Assembly (NCBI GenBank): GCA_023458375.1
Contig: JAEWZT010000003.1
Location: 62,001 to 126,000, forward strand
Length of the DNA stretch: 64,000 nt
Reading direction: 5' to 3'
Source of the DNA: Bacillota bacterium
Lineage (GTDB): Bacteria; Bacillota; Clostridia; Christensenellales; CAG-314
Each line of letters begins with the position of its first letter. Position 1 is the first letter of the stretch. The position numbers and the translations under genes are program-made. Positions 8,974 through 17,245 of this stretch are shown here, one piece after another. Below the pieces are notes generated by a model. That model was not told the origin of the DNA. It was given only the letters and a program-made list of their open reading frames with translations, and did not search any database.

Positions 8974-9585
8974 TTATCTATTTTCCTTTAAATATTGCGC
9001 CGTAACTTCCGCCGCAATTTCTATCGCTTTTGCCGCTTGGCTTATTTCCATTGAAAAAACGTTGGGCTTGTCTTTAATTTGTTCCTTTGAATAGGGGATA
9101 TGGATAAAGCCCGCCAAAAACCTATCCTTTTGCGCCCTTTTTAACGCGTGATACATGATATAATTGCATACGAACGACCCTGCCGAAAGAGACTGCTTTG
9201 CGGCGATGCCGTAGGTGTTTACGGCCGTTAAAATCTCCTCAACGGGCAAAGTGGTAAAGTAGGCGGTCTTGCCGTTTTTTGAAATAACACAGTCTTTTAT
9301 TACGCCCTCATTGTCGTAGCCTCTTGTCTGGGCGTAGTTTACCGCAACTTTTTCAACGCTTACGCAGTCGCGCCCGCCCGCCTGCCCCACGCAAATTACC
9401 GCGTCGGGGTTATGCGTTTTAATTAAAGCTTCAAGTTCCTTTAAGCTTTTTCCGAAAGCCGTAGTTAAAAGCCCCTTTACAATTTTTACGCTGCCTATTT
9501 CATTTGGCAACAGTTTGACGACTTCGCGGGAGGGGTTGATTTTCTCGCCGTCAAAGGGGGTAAAGCCCGTAACTAATATCTTCAT
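8974..9585 (-). CDS. pcp: Pyrrolidone-carboxylate (pyroglutamyl) peptidase I
   Basis: Cytosolic cysteine peptidase of family C15 that removes N-terminal pyroglutamate. The 203 residues show the Glu-Cys-His triad: Glu78 in VSVEKVAVN, Cys140 in SAGSFVCNYIMYHAL, and His162 in GFIHIPY. Positions match the family (about 80/143/167). It is monocistronic, and the flanking 268 bp upstream of the CDF gene's end holds nothing else recognisable. Confidence 0.94.
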   Translation of the reverse strand: MKILVTGFTPFDGEKINPSREVVKLLPNEIGSVKIVKGLLTTAFGKSLKELEALIKTHNPDAVICVGQAGGRDCVSVEKVAVNYAQTRGYDNEGVIKDCVISKNGKTAYFTTLPVEEILTAVNTYGIAAKQSLSAGSFVCNYIMYHALKRAQKDRFLAGFIHIPYSKEQIKDKPNVFSMEISQAAKAIEIAAEVTAQYLKENR

Positions 9586-9725
9586 AATTTTTTAACGCCC
9601 CTTTAATTTTTTTCCTTTATTTATATGTTTTTTCTGTTTTCTTTTGAGCGGCAGTTTATTTGCGCTGTTTTTTGATTTATTCTAACCTATTTGCCTTACC
9701 GCTGTCAACAGAAGCAAATTTTTGG

Positions 9726-9755
9726 TTGCCTTATAAAAGCTTTTTAATATATAAT
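9726..9755 (+). promoter_or_regulatory. Promoter of the EamA permease
   Basis: TTGCCT (9726-9731), an 18-bp spacer and TATAAT (9750-9755) give a leader of about 20 nt ending in a GAGGG ribosome binding site. Confidence 0.6.
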
Positions 9756-9783
9756 TTTTATTGTTTGAGGGAGGGAAAAACTC

Positions 9784-10671
9784 ATGTGGTATTTTTACGC
9801 TTTAATAGCGCTGCTTTGTTGGAGCGGGTCCGACCTTTTTTCAAAAATCGGCAGCCGTCCCGACGACAGACAAAGCCACTGGAAAATGGTTTTGGCGGTA
9901 GGATTGGTTATGGGGCTTCACGCCCTTTACGAACTTACTGTAAACAAGGTCCCTTTCGGCATAGCCGATTTGATTGCCTACCTTCCCGCAAGTTTGTTGT
10001 ATATAGTTTCAATGGTTTTAGGTTATGTGGGCTTGCGCTACATTGAGCTTTCGGTGTCTTCCCCCATATGCAACAGTTCGGGGGCTTTGGCGGCGCTGCT
10101 TTGTTTTATATTTTTAAAGCAAACCCTTACTCCTTTGCAGGCTGCGGGGGTGATAATGGTGTGCATAGGCGTTACCGCCTTAGGGTTCGTGCAAAGCTTT
10201 GAAAGCGAGGAATTAAAGGAACTGCGTCAAAAAAGCTCAAATATCAAGTATGCCAAAAGTTTTATAGCGCTTCTGTTTCCCCTGCTTTACCTGCTTTTGG
10301 ACGCCTTGGGCACTTTTGCTGACGCTTATATTTTGCAGACATTGGAAGAAACTACCGCAAACGTCGCATACGAACTTACCTTTGCGCTTATGGCGGCGGC
10401 GGCGCTCGTCGTTTTGATTATAAAAAAGGAAAAAATAATTGTCAAAGCCGACGCGCCCAAAGGCATAGCAGCCCTTTTTGAAACGGGCGGGCAGTTTGCT
10501 TATGTGTTTGCAATAGGCGCAAACGCAGTTGTGGCGGCGCCCATAATTTCCGCTTACTGCGTTTTGTCCATTGTGTGGAGCAGGATATTTTTAAAGGAAA
10601 AACTTTCCGTTAAACACTACCTCGCTATCGCCGTAGCCGTCGCGGGCATAATCATTTTAGGGTTTGAATAA
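9784..10671 (+). CDS. EamA/DMT superfamily permease
   Basis: A 295-residue protein with about ten hydrophobic segments in two EamA-like halves, roughly 1-140 and 155-295. The ends of both halves show the family pattern of a Gly/Ala-rich last helix (GVIMVCIGVTALGF and AIAVAVAGIIILGF). Members export or import metabolites such as amino acids or nucleotide-like compounds; the substrate is not predictable here. Monocistronic, with its own promoter and a GC-rich terminator. Confidence 0.85.
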   Translation: MWYFYALIALLCWSGSDLFSKIGSRPDDRQSHWKMVLAVGLVMGLHALYELTVNKVPFGIADLIAYLPASLLYIVSMVLGYVGLRYIELSVSSPICNSSGALAALLCFIFLKQTLTPLQAAGVIMVCIGVTALGFVQSFESEELKELRQKSSNIKYAKSFIALLFPLLYLLLDALGTFADAYILQTLEETTANVAYELTFALMAAAALVVLIIKKEKIIVKADAPKGIAALFETGGQFAYVFAIGANAVVAAPIISAYCVLSIVWSRIFLKEKLSVKHYLAIAVAVAGIIILGFE

Positions 10672-10783
10672 CCCCGAAGAAAAATAACGGTAAGCGCGAA
10701 AGGTATTTTTGAAAGCAAATTAAAAAAGCGTTGCGCCGATATTGCGTAATTTTATCAACGCCTATAAAATATTTTAAACAGCA

Positions 10784-10812
10784 AAAGCCGCCCTGTTAAA
10801 GGCGGCTTTATA
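10784..10812 (+). terminator. Terminator after the EamA gene
   Basis: AAAGCCGCC, an 8-nt loop and GGCGGCTTT, then TATAT. The remaining sequence to 11034 holds only a weak AT hairpin (10981-11001) and no gene. Confidence 0.8.
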
Positions 10813-11034
10813 TGGATATACGGGTATTTGCTTATGTCGGAGTTAATTTGGGGTATAGCTTTATGTTTTACCGTTTTTGGTTTTTTACGTTTTTATGCGG
10901 TTAGCATTAAATCCTTAACGGCTTTTAGTTTTATTATGGGCGCCAGACAAAAGTCTAATTTGCTCATGCCGCCTTTTTGCCTTTAAAAATCTATTTTAAA
11001 GCCACATTGCCGCCAAATTAGGAACTTGGGCAAA

Positions 11035-12417
11035 TTACTTAATTTGCTCCAAGCTCGCCTGGAAATGGCGCAATATCTTGGGTTCCCAAGTAATTCTAAG
11101 CCCGTGCTTGTAGCTTGCGCTCTTTTTCTTTATTTCAATTAAAGCGTCGGCGATGACGTCAAGGTGCGACTGCGTATAAACGCGGCGGGGAATTGCCAAG
11201 CGCATAAACTCAAACTGAGCTTTCAACTGTTTTCCCGTATCGGGGTCGTTGCCTAGCATATAGCTGCCTATGTCGCAGCCGCGTATGCCCGCCTCTTTGT
11301 ATAGCTCAATTGTTAAAAGCTGCGCGGGGAACTCGTAATAGGGTATTTGGGGAAACATTTCCCTCGCGTCTATAAACAAGCCGTGTCCGCCGGCGGGGGA
11401 CTGGTAAGCTATGCCCGCCTCGTCAAGCCTGCCCGCCAAATATTCCATCTGCCCGATGCGGTATTTTAAGTAGTCCTCGTCAATACCCTCGTAAAGCCCT
11501 ATGGAGAAAGCTTCCAAATCGCGCCCCGCAAGTCCGCCGTAGGTTGTAAAACCCTCGTAACTAATGCAGTTTGCCTTTACCGAAAGCACCGCTGGATTGT
11601 TTGCGTCTTTTATGCCCACCATTCCGCCCATATTCAAAATTGCGTCTTTTTTGGCGCTCATTGTGAACATATCGGCGTAGGAAAACATTTCTTTGACTAT
11701 TTCCTTAATGCTCTTGTTTTGGTAACCCTTTTCGTCGCGCTTGATAAAATAGGCGTTTTCCGCGTAGCGCGCCGCGTCAATGCAAAGGGGAATACCATAT
11801 TTTTCCGCAACAGCCCTGGTTTCTCTGAGGTTTTGCATAGAAACAGGCTGTCCGCCCGCGCTGTTGTTGGTTATAGTCATTACAATTAAACGGACAGCTT
11901 TGCCCTTTTCTTTTAACACATTTTCAAGGCGGGCTACGTCCATATTGCCCTTAAAGGGCGCTCTTTCTTTTGGATTTAATGCCGCTTGGACTACGCAGTC
12001 AATGGCGCGCGCGCCCGCAAGCTCAACGTGCGCCCGCGTTGTATCAAAAAACATATTTGACACCGCGTAAGTGCCCCCGCTTAAAAATACCGGCATCAAT
12101 ACTTTTTCCGCCGCGCGCCCCTGATGGACGGGCTGAATAAAAGAGTAGCCGAAGATGTCGCGTCCCGCTTCTAAAAGTTTGTAGTAGCTGCTGGCGCCGG
12201 CGTAAGATTCGTCCCCGCGCATGATGCCCGACCATTGGTCGGAACTCATGGCGTTTGTGCCGCTGTCCGTTAAAAGGTCAATATAAACGTCGGCGGAGGA
12301 CAAGTTAAATACGTTATAGTGCGCCTGCTCTATTTTTTGTTCCCTTTGTCCGCGCGTTAAAATTTTAATGGGCTCTACCGATTTGATGCGGAAAGGTTCC
12401 GCTATGTATTTTGACAT
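11035..12417 (-). CDS. tnaA: Tryptophanase (beta-eliminating lyase)
   Basis: PLP enzyme that splits tryptophan into indole, pyruvate and ammonia. The 460 residues are similar throughout to tryptophanase and tyrosine phenol-lyase. The PLP lysine lies in MSAKKDA (Lys257). Two positions favour tryptophanase: the segment GCDIGS has Ile where tyrosine phenol-lyases keep a phenol-binding Arg, and the C-terminal EPKILRHF has His where they have Phe. A TAGGAGG site precedes the ATG. It is transcribed alone. No TnaC-like leader peptide was found upstream. Confidence 0.88.
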   Translation of the reverse strand: MSKYIAEPFRIKSVEPIKILTRGQREQKIEQAHYNVFNLSSADVYIDLLTDSGTNAMSSDQWSGIMRGDESYAGASSYYKLLEAGRDIFGYSFIQPVHQGRAAEKVLMPVFLSGGTYAVSNMFFDTTRAHVELAGARAIDCVVQAALNPKERAPFKGNMDVARLENVLKEKGKAVRLIVMTITNNSAGGQPVSMQNLRETRAVAEKYGIPLCIDAARYAENAYFIKRDEKGYQNKSIKEIVKEMFSYADMFTMSAKKDAILNMGGMVGIKDANNPAVLSVKANCISYEGFTTYGGLAGRDLEAFSIGLYEGIDEDYLKYRIGQMEYLAGRLDEAGIAYQSPAGGHGLFIDAREMFPQIPYYEFPAQLLTIELYKEAGIRGCDIGSYMLGNDPDTGKQLKAQFEFMRLAIPRRVYTQSHLDVIADALIEIKKKSASYKHGLRITWEPKILRHFQASLEQIK

Positions 12418-12451
12418 TTTTGCCTCCTAAAATGAAATATTTAACATAAAA

Positions 12452-12480
12452 ATGATAGCATATTTGACTTTTGCTTTCAA
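12452..12480 (-). promoter_or_regulatory. Promoter of tnaA
   Basis: On the minus strand TTGAAA (12475-12480), a 17-bp spacer and TATCAT (12452-12457) preceded by TGC (extended -10). The leader would be about 27 nt, too short for a TnaC-type attenuator. Confidence 0.65.
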
Positions 12481-12621
12481 TAAAGGGGGTAAAAAAACTC
12501 TCAAAAAAGATATTATGGCAAGATTAAAGGAAGAAACCTGCGTTTTAATTGCAGCAAAGCGTTTGTCGCCGCGCATCTGTTTTAGCAAAAAATAACATTA
12601 AACACAAAAAGAAGCAAAACT

Positions 12622-12650
12622 AAAAGCCGCAAGTTTTGCTTGCGGCTTTT
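12622..12650. terminator. Strong bidirectional-type terminator upstream of tnaA
   Basis: A 12-bp stem (AAAAGCCGCAAG / CTTGCGGCTTTT) with a 5-nt loop and T-rich flanks on both strands. It insulates tnaA from the aconitase-X operon. The gap from 12418 to 12875 holds no gene. A weaker hairpin at 12837-12863 lies just behind the operon's last gene. Confidence 0.8.
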
Positions 12651-12875
12651 TGTTAAGCTGTTTTGCTTTGCCCCGCCTGTTAGCACTTTTTGCCTGTCTG
12701 CGCGTTGTTTTGCTTTTTAAGCGAGGTGGTTAAATAAGCGTCCCGTGTTTAAAGTTTTAACGCCCGCTTTTTGTTTATGGCGTTATTTAAGCTTCGCCTT
12801 TATAGGTCCTTTAAAAAACCATCCTTTGCTTTGACGCTTTTTAAAGCCGCCTAAAAGGCTTAAATAATAAGTTAG

Positions 12876-13313
12876 CTATTCAACTATTACCGTTCCGTCT
12901 TCTTTTACGGTAATTGTCATGCCGTCTTTTACGTATTCCAAAAAATCGTCGCCAAGATTGTCAACGCCCACGATATAGCGCTCCTCCCAAACCTTTGCCA
13001 AAATAAGTCCCGCCAAAGCAAGGCTGTCCGCCTCTTTGGAAAAAAGCATTGCGCCGAAGTTGATTCCCATTTGACAGGAAGTTTGAAGTATCATGCCCCC
13101 CGTCGTGCTGCCTATTGTAGTGGGCAGGCAAAAAGCCTTGCCCGTCATGGGCTTGCCGTATAAATCGGGGTTGTTTTGGTCGGAACAAACTATGGGTTGT
13201 CCCTTCATTGCGCTTTTTTGCAAACTTGCCAAAGTATTGAAGCCGTAGCGCGAAACTACCGCTTCCCCTTTAAATTCTCCCCCCGTTAAGGGTCTGCCCT
13301 TAAATTCTTTCAT
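12876..13313 (-). CDS. Aconitase X small (swivel) subunit
   Basis: A 145-residue DUF126/AcnX swivelling domain protein. The phosphate- or substrate-binding-like loop LPTTIGSTTGGM (about 63-74) is the family signature. Together with the large subunit it should form a dehydratase. Studied AcnX enzymes are cis-3-hydroxy-L-proline dehydratases in bacteria and mevalonate-5-phosphate dehydratase in archaea, where large and small parts are also separate genes. It starts 13 bp after the large-subunit gene, with AGGAGG in the gap. Confidence 0.85.
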   Translation of the reverse strand: MKEFKGRPLTGGEFKGEAVVSRYGFNTLASLQKSAMKGQPIVCSDQNNPDLYGKPMTGKAFCLPTTIGSTTGGMILQTSCQMGINFGAMLFSKEADSLALAGLILAKVWEERYIVGVDNLGDDFLEYVKDGMTITVKEDGTVIVE

Positions 13314-13326
13314 TTTGCTTTCCTCC

Positions 13327-14601
13327 TTAACGCGTGATAGCTTGCAAAATATCGCTGTCTTTTTGATATTTTGCGTTGGAATAAGTGCGCAGCTTGTTGC
13401 TGCTCGTTATTATGGGCTTGCTCTTTTCCAATGGGTTATTGGTATACATTAAGGGGCATATATTGCTCAGTTTTACGCCGTAGCTTACTAGCTTTTTGTA
13501 GTTTTCGCTTTGAATAAAGACTTTCGCGACGGCGGGAGAGGTGGTTATAACCGTCCTTACCGTTACTTTTTTCTTGCCGCTTGCTTGAAGAGCCTTGCCT
13601 ATTTCTTCCGTCCACCAGTTAAGCTGCGTCAAAGTAGCGTGGGGGCAGCCGATAAAGCAAAGCTTTGGCTTAGCGTCCTTGTTTTTCCACATTACAGGGT
13701 AGGAATTATAAACGCGTTCCAATTCCGCGTCGTCAATGACATATTTTTTGGCGTTTTCTTTTATTAGCGCTTTGCCTTGTTCTTTTGCTTCGGGCGTTAG
13801 GTTGTCAATATGGAACAAACCCACCGCGCCGTTGCTTGCCGTTGCGGCGCCGAAGTCTTTTAAATATGAAATGGTGCCGTCATTAATTTCGCTCCCTATC
13901 CATTTGTCAAGCCCTATGACGTAGGGGACTTCCTCAACGACCTTCATGCCTATGGCGGAACCGAGTATCTGCGCTTCGGGCTTTTTGGTGGTTTTGACTT
14001 CAATTATCCACGTTGCCTTGCGGTTTTCCTCTTTCATAAAGCCGTAATTTAGCGCCCTGCACGACACCGACTGAAACAAGTCAATCATGCCGCTGTTTCT
14101 GTTGCAGCGCGCGCCTAAAACTGAGTTGGCAAACACTACCGCGCTGCTTTCCGCCCAGCCTATCGCCTCGCCTTTTTTGGGCTTGTTGCCCACTTCGTCT
14201 AAATAGCAGGTGCAGGTAAAGGCGTCTTTGTCTTTAAGACCCGCTTCAAGCAGCTGCTTTTCGTATTCGTTTTGCTTGCTGTACATAAATTTGCTGAACA
14301 CAAGTTTTTCCAAAACGTTAGCCTTTACGTTTTTGTAGTCTATGGGGCGGGGGTCTGCGGTAAAGCCGTAGGGCGCCTTTATACCCGCCTTATTAAGCTG
14401 CTCCATTATGCTGTAAACGGGCGTAATCATTTTAAGCCCGAAAGAAGTTACAAGGTGGCCGCAGTTGTTGACGGGGACAAAGTCGGTAGCGCCCATCGCT
14501 TCGCCGAACATTACAAGGGTTTTTAAAATTTTTGCCATTACCTCCCCCTGCTTGCCCTCTAAAATATCTAATTCCTCTTGCGTTAATTTCATTGCGGACA
14601 T
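13327..14601 (-). CDS. Aconitase X large (catalytic) subunit
   Basis: A 424-residue DUF521/AcnX catalytic domain, related to the aconitase core. The conserved stretch AESSAVVFANSVLGAR is followed by C-N-R-N, where many relatives have T-N-R. Other cysteines in CTCYLD and FIGCPH could hold an iron or iron-sulfur centre. The start ATG has AGGGAGG 10 nt upstream. It sits between an enoate-reductase-like flavoprotein and the small subunit with gaps of 13-16 bp, so all three are one operon. The substrate is open. Confidence 0.85.
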   Translation of the reverse strand: MSAMKLTQEELDILEGKQGEVMAKILKTLVMFGEAMGATDFVPVNNCGHLVTSFGLKMITPVYSIMEQLNKAGIKAPYGFTADPRPIDYKNVKANVLEKLVFSKFMYSKQNEYEKQLLEAGLKDKDAFTCTCYLDEVGNKPKKGEAIGWAESSAVVFANSVLGARCNRNSGMIDLFQSVSCRALNYGFMKEENRKATWIIEVKTTKKPEAQILGSAIGMKVVEEVPYVIGLDKWIGSEINDGTISYLKDFGAATASNGAVGLFHIDNLTPEAKEQGKALIKENAKKYVIDDAELERVYNSYPVMWKNKDAKPKLCFIGCPHATLTQLNWWTEEIGKALQASGKKKVTVRTVITTSPAVAKVFIQSENYKKLVSYGVKLSNICPLMYTNNPLEKSKPIITSSNKLRTYSNAKYQKDSDILQAITR

Positions 14602-14617
14602 AGTTTTTTTGCCTCCC

Positions 14618-16885
14618 TTAAATATTTCTCGCCCTGCGGTAAGCGCTCTTTATGGCGGCGTGCATGTGCCCTGGCACGAAGCTGTCGCCTATGTTATATA
14701 CCTCTTTGGCTATATGGGCGTTTAAAATGTTGTAGTAAAGCTTGTCGTTTGGTCTGTTTCCCACCGCCAATACCGCTAAGTCACAGTCAATTTCTTTTTC
14801 CGTAAACTGTTCGCCCACCTTGGGAGCTAAGGGGTTATGAATGTTTTCAGGCAAAATGGGGTGCCACGTTACAAGGGGGTCGGGCACGTTTTTATGGACG
14901 TTTTGAGAAATAACCGCTTTGCCTCCGCTTATTTTCACAAGCTTTGTGCAGTTAAGCATATCCACGCCGGCTTTTTCTAGATAGTGCAAAAGGTGCGCTC
15001 TGTTTGCGGTGCAGGAGCGGGGCATAAACTGGGGAAGTATATCTATTACTGTTACGTTTTTGTTATGCTCGTATTTCATAAAATACGCCGTTTCGCAGCC
15101 GACGTCGCCGCCGCCTACAACCAAAATATTTTGTTTGCCCTCCGCCAATTTGGGGTTTTCTAAAAGGTCGGTGGCAAACACTACGTTTTTGTTATCAATG
15201 CCTTCAACTTTGGGCGTTACCTGCGTTGAGCCGCCCGCCACCATTATGATGTCGTAGCCTTTGTCTTTAAGGGTCTTTTCGTCCGCCGCCGTATTTAGGT
15301 AGAGGTTAAACTTGCCTTGTTCGCTCCACTTTTCAGTAAGGTGTTTTAGATAGTCCACATAGTTGGCTACTTCGTATTTGATTTTGGGTATGCCGCCCGT
15401 ATGCGCGTAGCCTCCTATATAGCCGTTTTTTTCGTAAACGTCCACAAAATAGCCGCGCTTAACCATAACTTCCGCGGCGTTAAGCCCCGCCGGACCCGCG
15501 CCGATAATAGCAACCTTTTTAGATACCAAGTCGGGGGTTGTAATTTCGGGCAGTTCAAGCTCAAAGCTGCAACGCGCGTTTACGGCGCATTGGGGATGCC
15601 CGCCCTCCACAAATTCGTTGATGCAGCCAAGCTGGCAGCCTATGCAGGGGCGTATGTCCTTGCAGTCGCCTCTGTAAGCCTTGTTGGGCCATTCGGGGTC
15701 GGTAAGGAGGGGGCGTCCAAGCATAACCATGTCGGCCTTTTCTTCTCTTAGAGCCTTTTCCGCAAGGTCGGGGTAGCCAAGCTTGCCCACCGCCACTATC
15801 GGGACTTCTTTGCCCAAGTTAGATTTAACGTTGTGTTCTTTAAAATATTTTTTGACAGTTTCGCTTATTGAAAGGAAGCACCCCGAAGGCATTCCGCTAG
15901 GCGGGTGGGGAAGCCACCAGTTGTCGTAGCAGCCCAAGTCCACGTCAAAAATATCCACGCCCGCTTTAACAAGGTTAGCCATATAGTCAAGCGTTTGTTC
16001 AATTGTCCTGCCCTTGCGGAACTTTTTAAGCGACTTTTCCTTCTTCATTTTGTCGCCGTAAGTTTCGTTGAGCATTAAAGACAAGTCAATGCGGTACATT
16101 ATGGGGTAGCGGTCGCCCGTGCGCTTTCTTATTTCTTCAACGGACTCTATTCCGAAGCGCTGCCAGTCGCTGTAACGCCCTAAACTTCTTCTGTTAAAGG
16201 CGGTGTTTGTCATTTGTTCAAGCAGATAACCTTCGTGCCCGTGCAGATACACGCCGTCAAAGTTGCAGGCTTTTCCGTCGGCGGCGCCCTGACCGAAACG
16301 TTTGACTATTTTTTTGCCCTCGCCGTCGGATATCGGGCGGCAGGGTATTTGGGGAATATAAAAAGAGGGGTTCCAGCTTGCCGAAACGGGGAGTTTAAGC
16401 TGCGTAATTAAGCATTGGGGGTTGCCCACCCTGCCAAGCCCCGCCGTAAGCTGTAAAAAGATTTTGCTGCCGTGGCTGTGGCAGGCGGAGGTAAGATCGC
16501 GCCAGCCGGCAAATACCGTTCTGCTTCTGTCAATTCGGGGGAAATATACAAGCTTGCCCAACTCAATTATTGAGCTGTCAATGCCGTAGCTGATGGGCAC
16601 AAGTCCCGTAGTGATAAGCCCCGCGCCCCCTTTGGCGCGTTCCTCAAAGTAGGCAATCATTTGGCGCGACGGCTTGCCCGTTTCTTCACACATAGAAATG
16701 TTGCCCATAGGCGCCATTACGATGCGGTTTTTTACCGTAACGCCGCCAACCTCTACGGGGGAAAACAGCTTGTCGTAGGGATAAAGCTCGTTAGTCATTT
16801 TAGGAGCGGGGAATTTGTCCCCCTCCCACCAGTTGCCGAAACTGTTTTCAAGTTCAAGCAAATGAGGTTCTTTGTAATCTTTCAT
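14618..16885 (-). CDS. 2-enoate reductase-like NADH:flavin oxidoreductase (OYE + FAD/NAD domains)
   Basis: About 755 residues. An N-terminal old-yellow-enzyme TIM barrel (about 35-400, FMN) is followed by a 4Fe-4S motif with Cys at 414, 417, 421 and 433, then an FAD domain (GAGPAG at 462-467) with a nested NAD domain (VVGGGDVG). This is the layout of 2-enoate reductase, 2,4-dienoyl-CoA reductase and BaiCD/FldZ enzymes, which reduce activated C=C bonds. An ATG at 16915 extends the frame, but GGGAGG 7-8 nt before the ATG at 16885 makes that the start. First gene of the operon with aconitase X, suggesting dehydration followed by reduction of the product. Confidence 0.88.
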   Translation of the reverse strand: MKDYKEPHLLELENSFGNWWEGDKFPAPKMTNELYPYDKLFSPVEVGGVTVKNRIVMAPMGNISMCEETGKPSRQMIAYFEERAKGGAGLITTGLVPISYGIDSSIIELGKLVYFPRIDRSRTVFAGWRDLTSACHSHGSKIFLQLTAGLGRVGNPQCLITQLKLPVSASWNPSFYIPQIPCRPISDGEGKKIVKRFGQGAADGKACNFDGVYLHGHEGYLLEQMTNTAFNRRSLGRYSDWQRFGIESVEEIRKRTGDRYPIMYRIDLSLMLNETYGDKMKKEKSLKKFRKGRTIEQTLDYMANLVKAGVDIFDVDLGCYDNWWLPHPPSGMPSGCFLSISETVKKYFKEHNVKSNLGKEVPIVAVGKLGYPDLAEKALREEKADMVMLGRPLLTDPEWPNKAYRGDCKDIRPCIGCQLGCINEFVEGGHPQCAVNARCSFELELPEITTPDLVSKKVAIIGAGPAGLNAAEVMVKRGYFVDVYEKNGYIGGYAHTGGIPKIKYEVANYVDYLKHLTEKWSEQGKFNLYLNTAADEKTLKDKGYDIIMVAGGSTQVTPKVEGIDNKNVVFATDLLENPKLAEGKQNILVVGGGDVGCETAYFMKYEHNKNVTVIDILPQFMPRSCTANRAHLLHYLEKAGVDMLNCTKLVKISGGKAVISQNVHKNVPDPLVTWHPILPENIHNPLAPKVGEQFTEKEIDCDLAVLAVGNRPNDKLYYNILNAHIAKEVYNIGDSFVPGHMHAAIKSAYRRARNI

Positions 16886-16916
16886 AAAATACCTCCCAAG
16901 TATTTGACTTAGCATT

Positions 16917-16945
16917 ATTTTACTACGTTAAGTAAATTAAATCAA
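16917..16945 (-). promoter_or_regulatory. Promoter of the enoate reductase-aconitase X operon
   Basis: On the minus strand TTGATT (16940-16945), a 17-bp spacer and TAAAAT (16917-16922), about 31 nt upstream of the ATG at 16885. Between here and the gdhA promoter the sequence is AT-rich with no gene. Confidence 0.6.
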
Positions 16946-17142
16946 TAGCGCGGGCTAATCAAGGCGCCGTTTTGTTAAAGAAAAATTGTCTTTTTTTGGT
17001 AATTTTTAAAAACATTTTAGCTGTCGGTTTTTGGCGCCGCTAAAAACCCTCGCCTTTTTAAAGGGCGCCGCCGCCTTTTAATTTCAGCAAAAAAATCTTT
17101 GCTCAAAAGATAAAAGTTTTGCCTTTTAATTTGCCTTTAATG

Positions 17143-17171
17143 TTTACTTTTGCACTTTTGGGTGTTACAAT
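17143..17171 (+). promoter_or_regulatory. Promoter and short hairpin leader of gdhA
   Basis: TTTACT (17143-17148), a 17-bp spacer and an extended -10 TGTTACAAT. The roughly 70-nt leader holds two small hairpins, GCCC/GGGC (about 17178-17191) and ACGGT/ACCGT (about 17208-17221), of unknown role. An AAAGGAG site follows, 12 nt from the ATG. Confidence 0.5.
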
Positions 17172-17245
17172 AATGTTGCCCTTTAAGGGGCAAAAATAAA
17201 ACTTAAAACGGTAGGAACCGTCAAATAAAGGAGAAAAGTGTAGCT

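Noticed and set aside
11035..12417. Tyrosine phenol-lyase as the identity of the beta-eliminating lyase
   Set aside because: The phenol-binding Arg is Ile here, and the C-terminal Phe is His as in tryptophanase.
16886..16915. ATG-initiated 10-residue extension of the enoate-reductase-like protein
   Set aside because: It would contain the GGGAGG ribosome binding site of the ATG at 16885.
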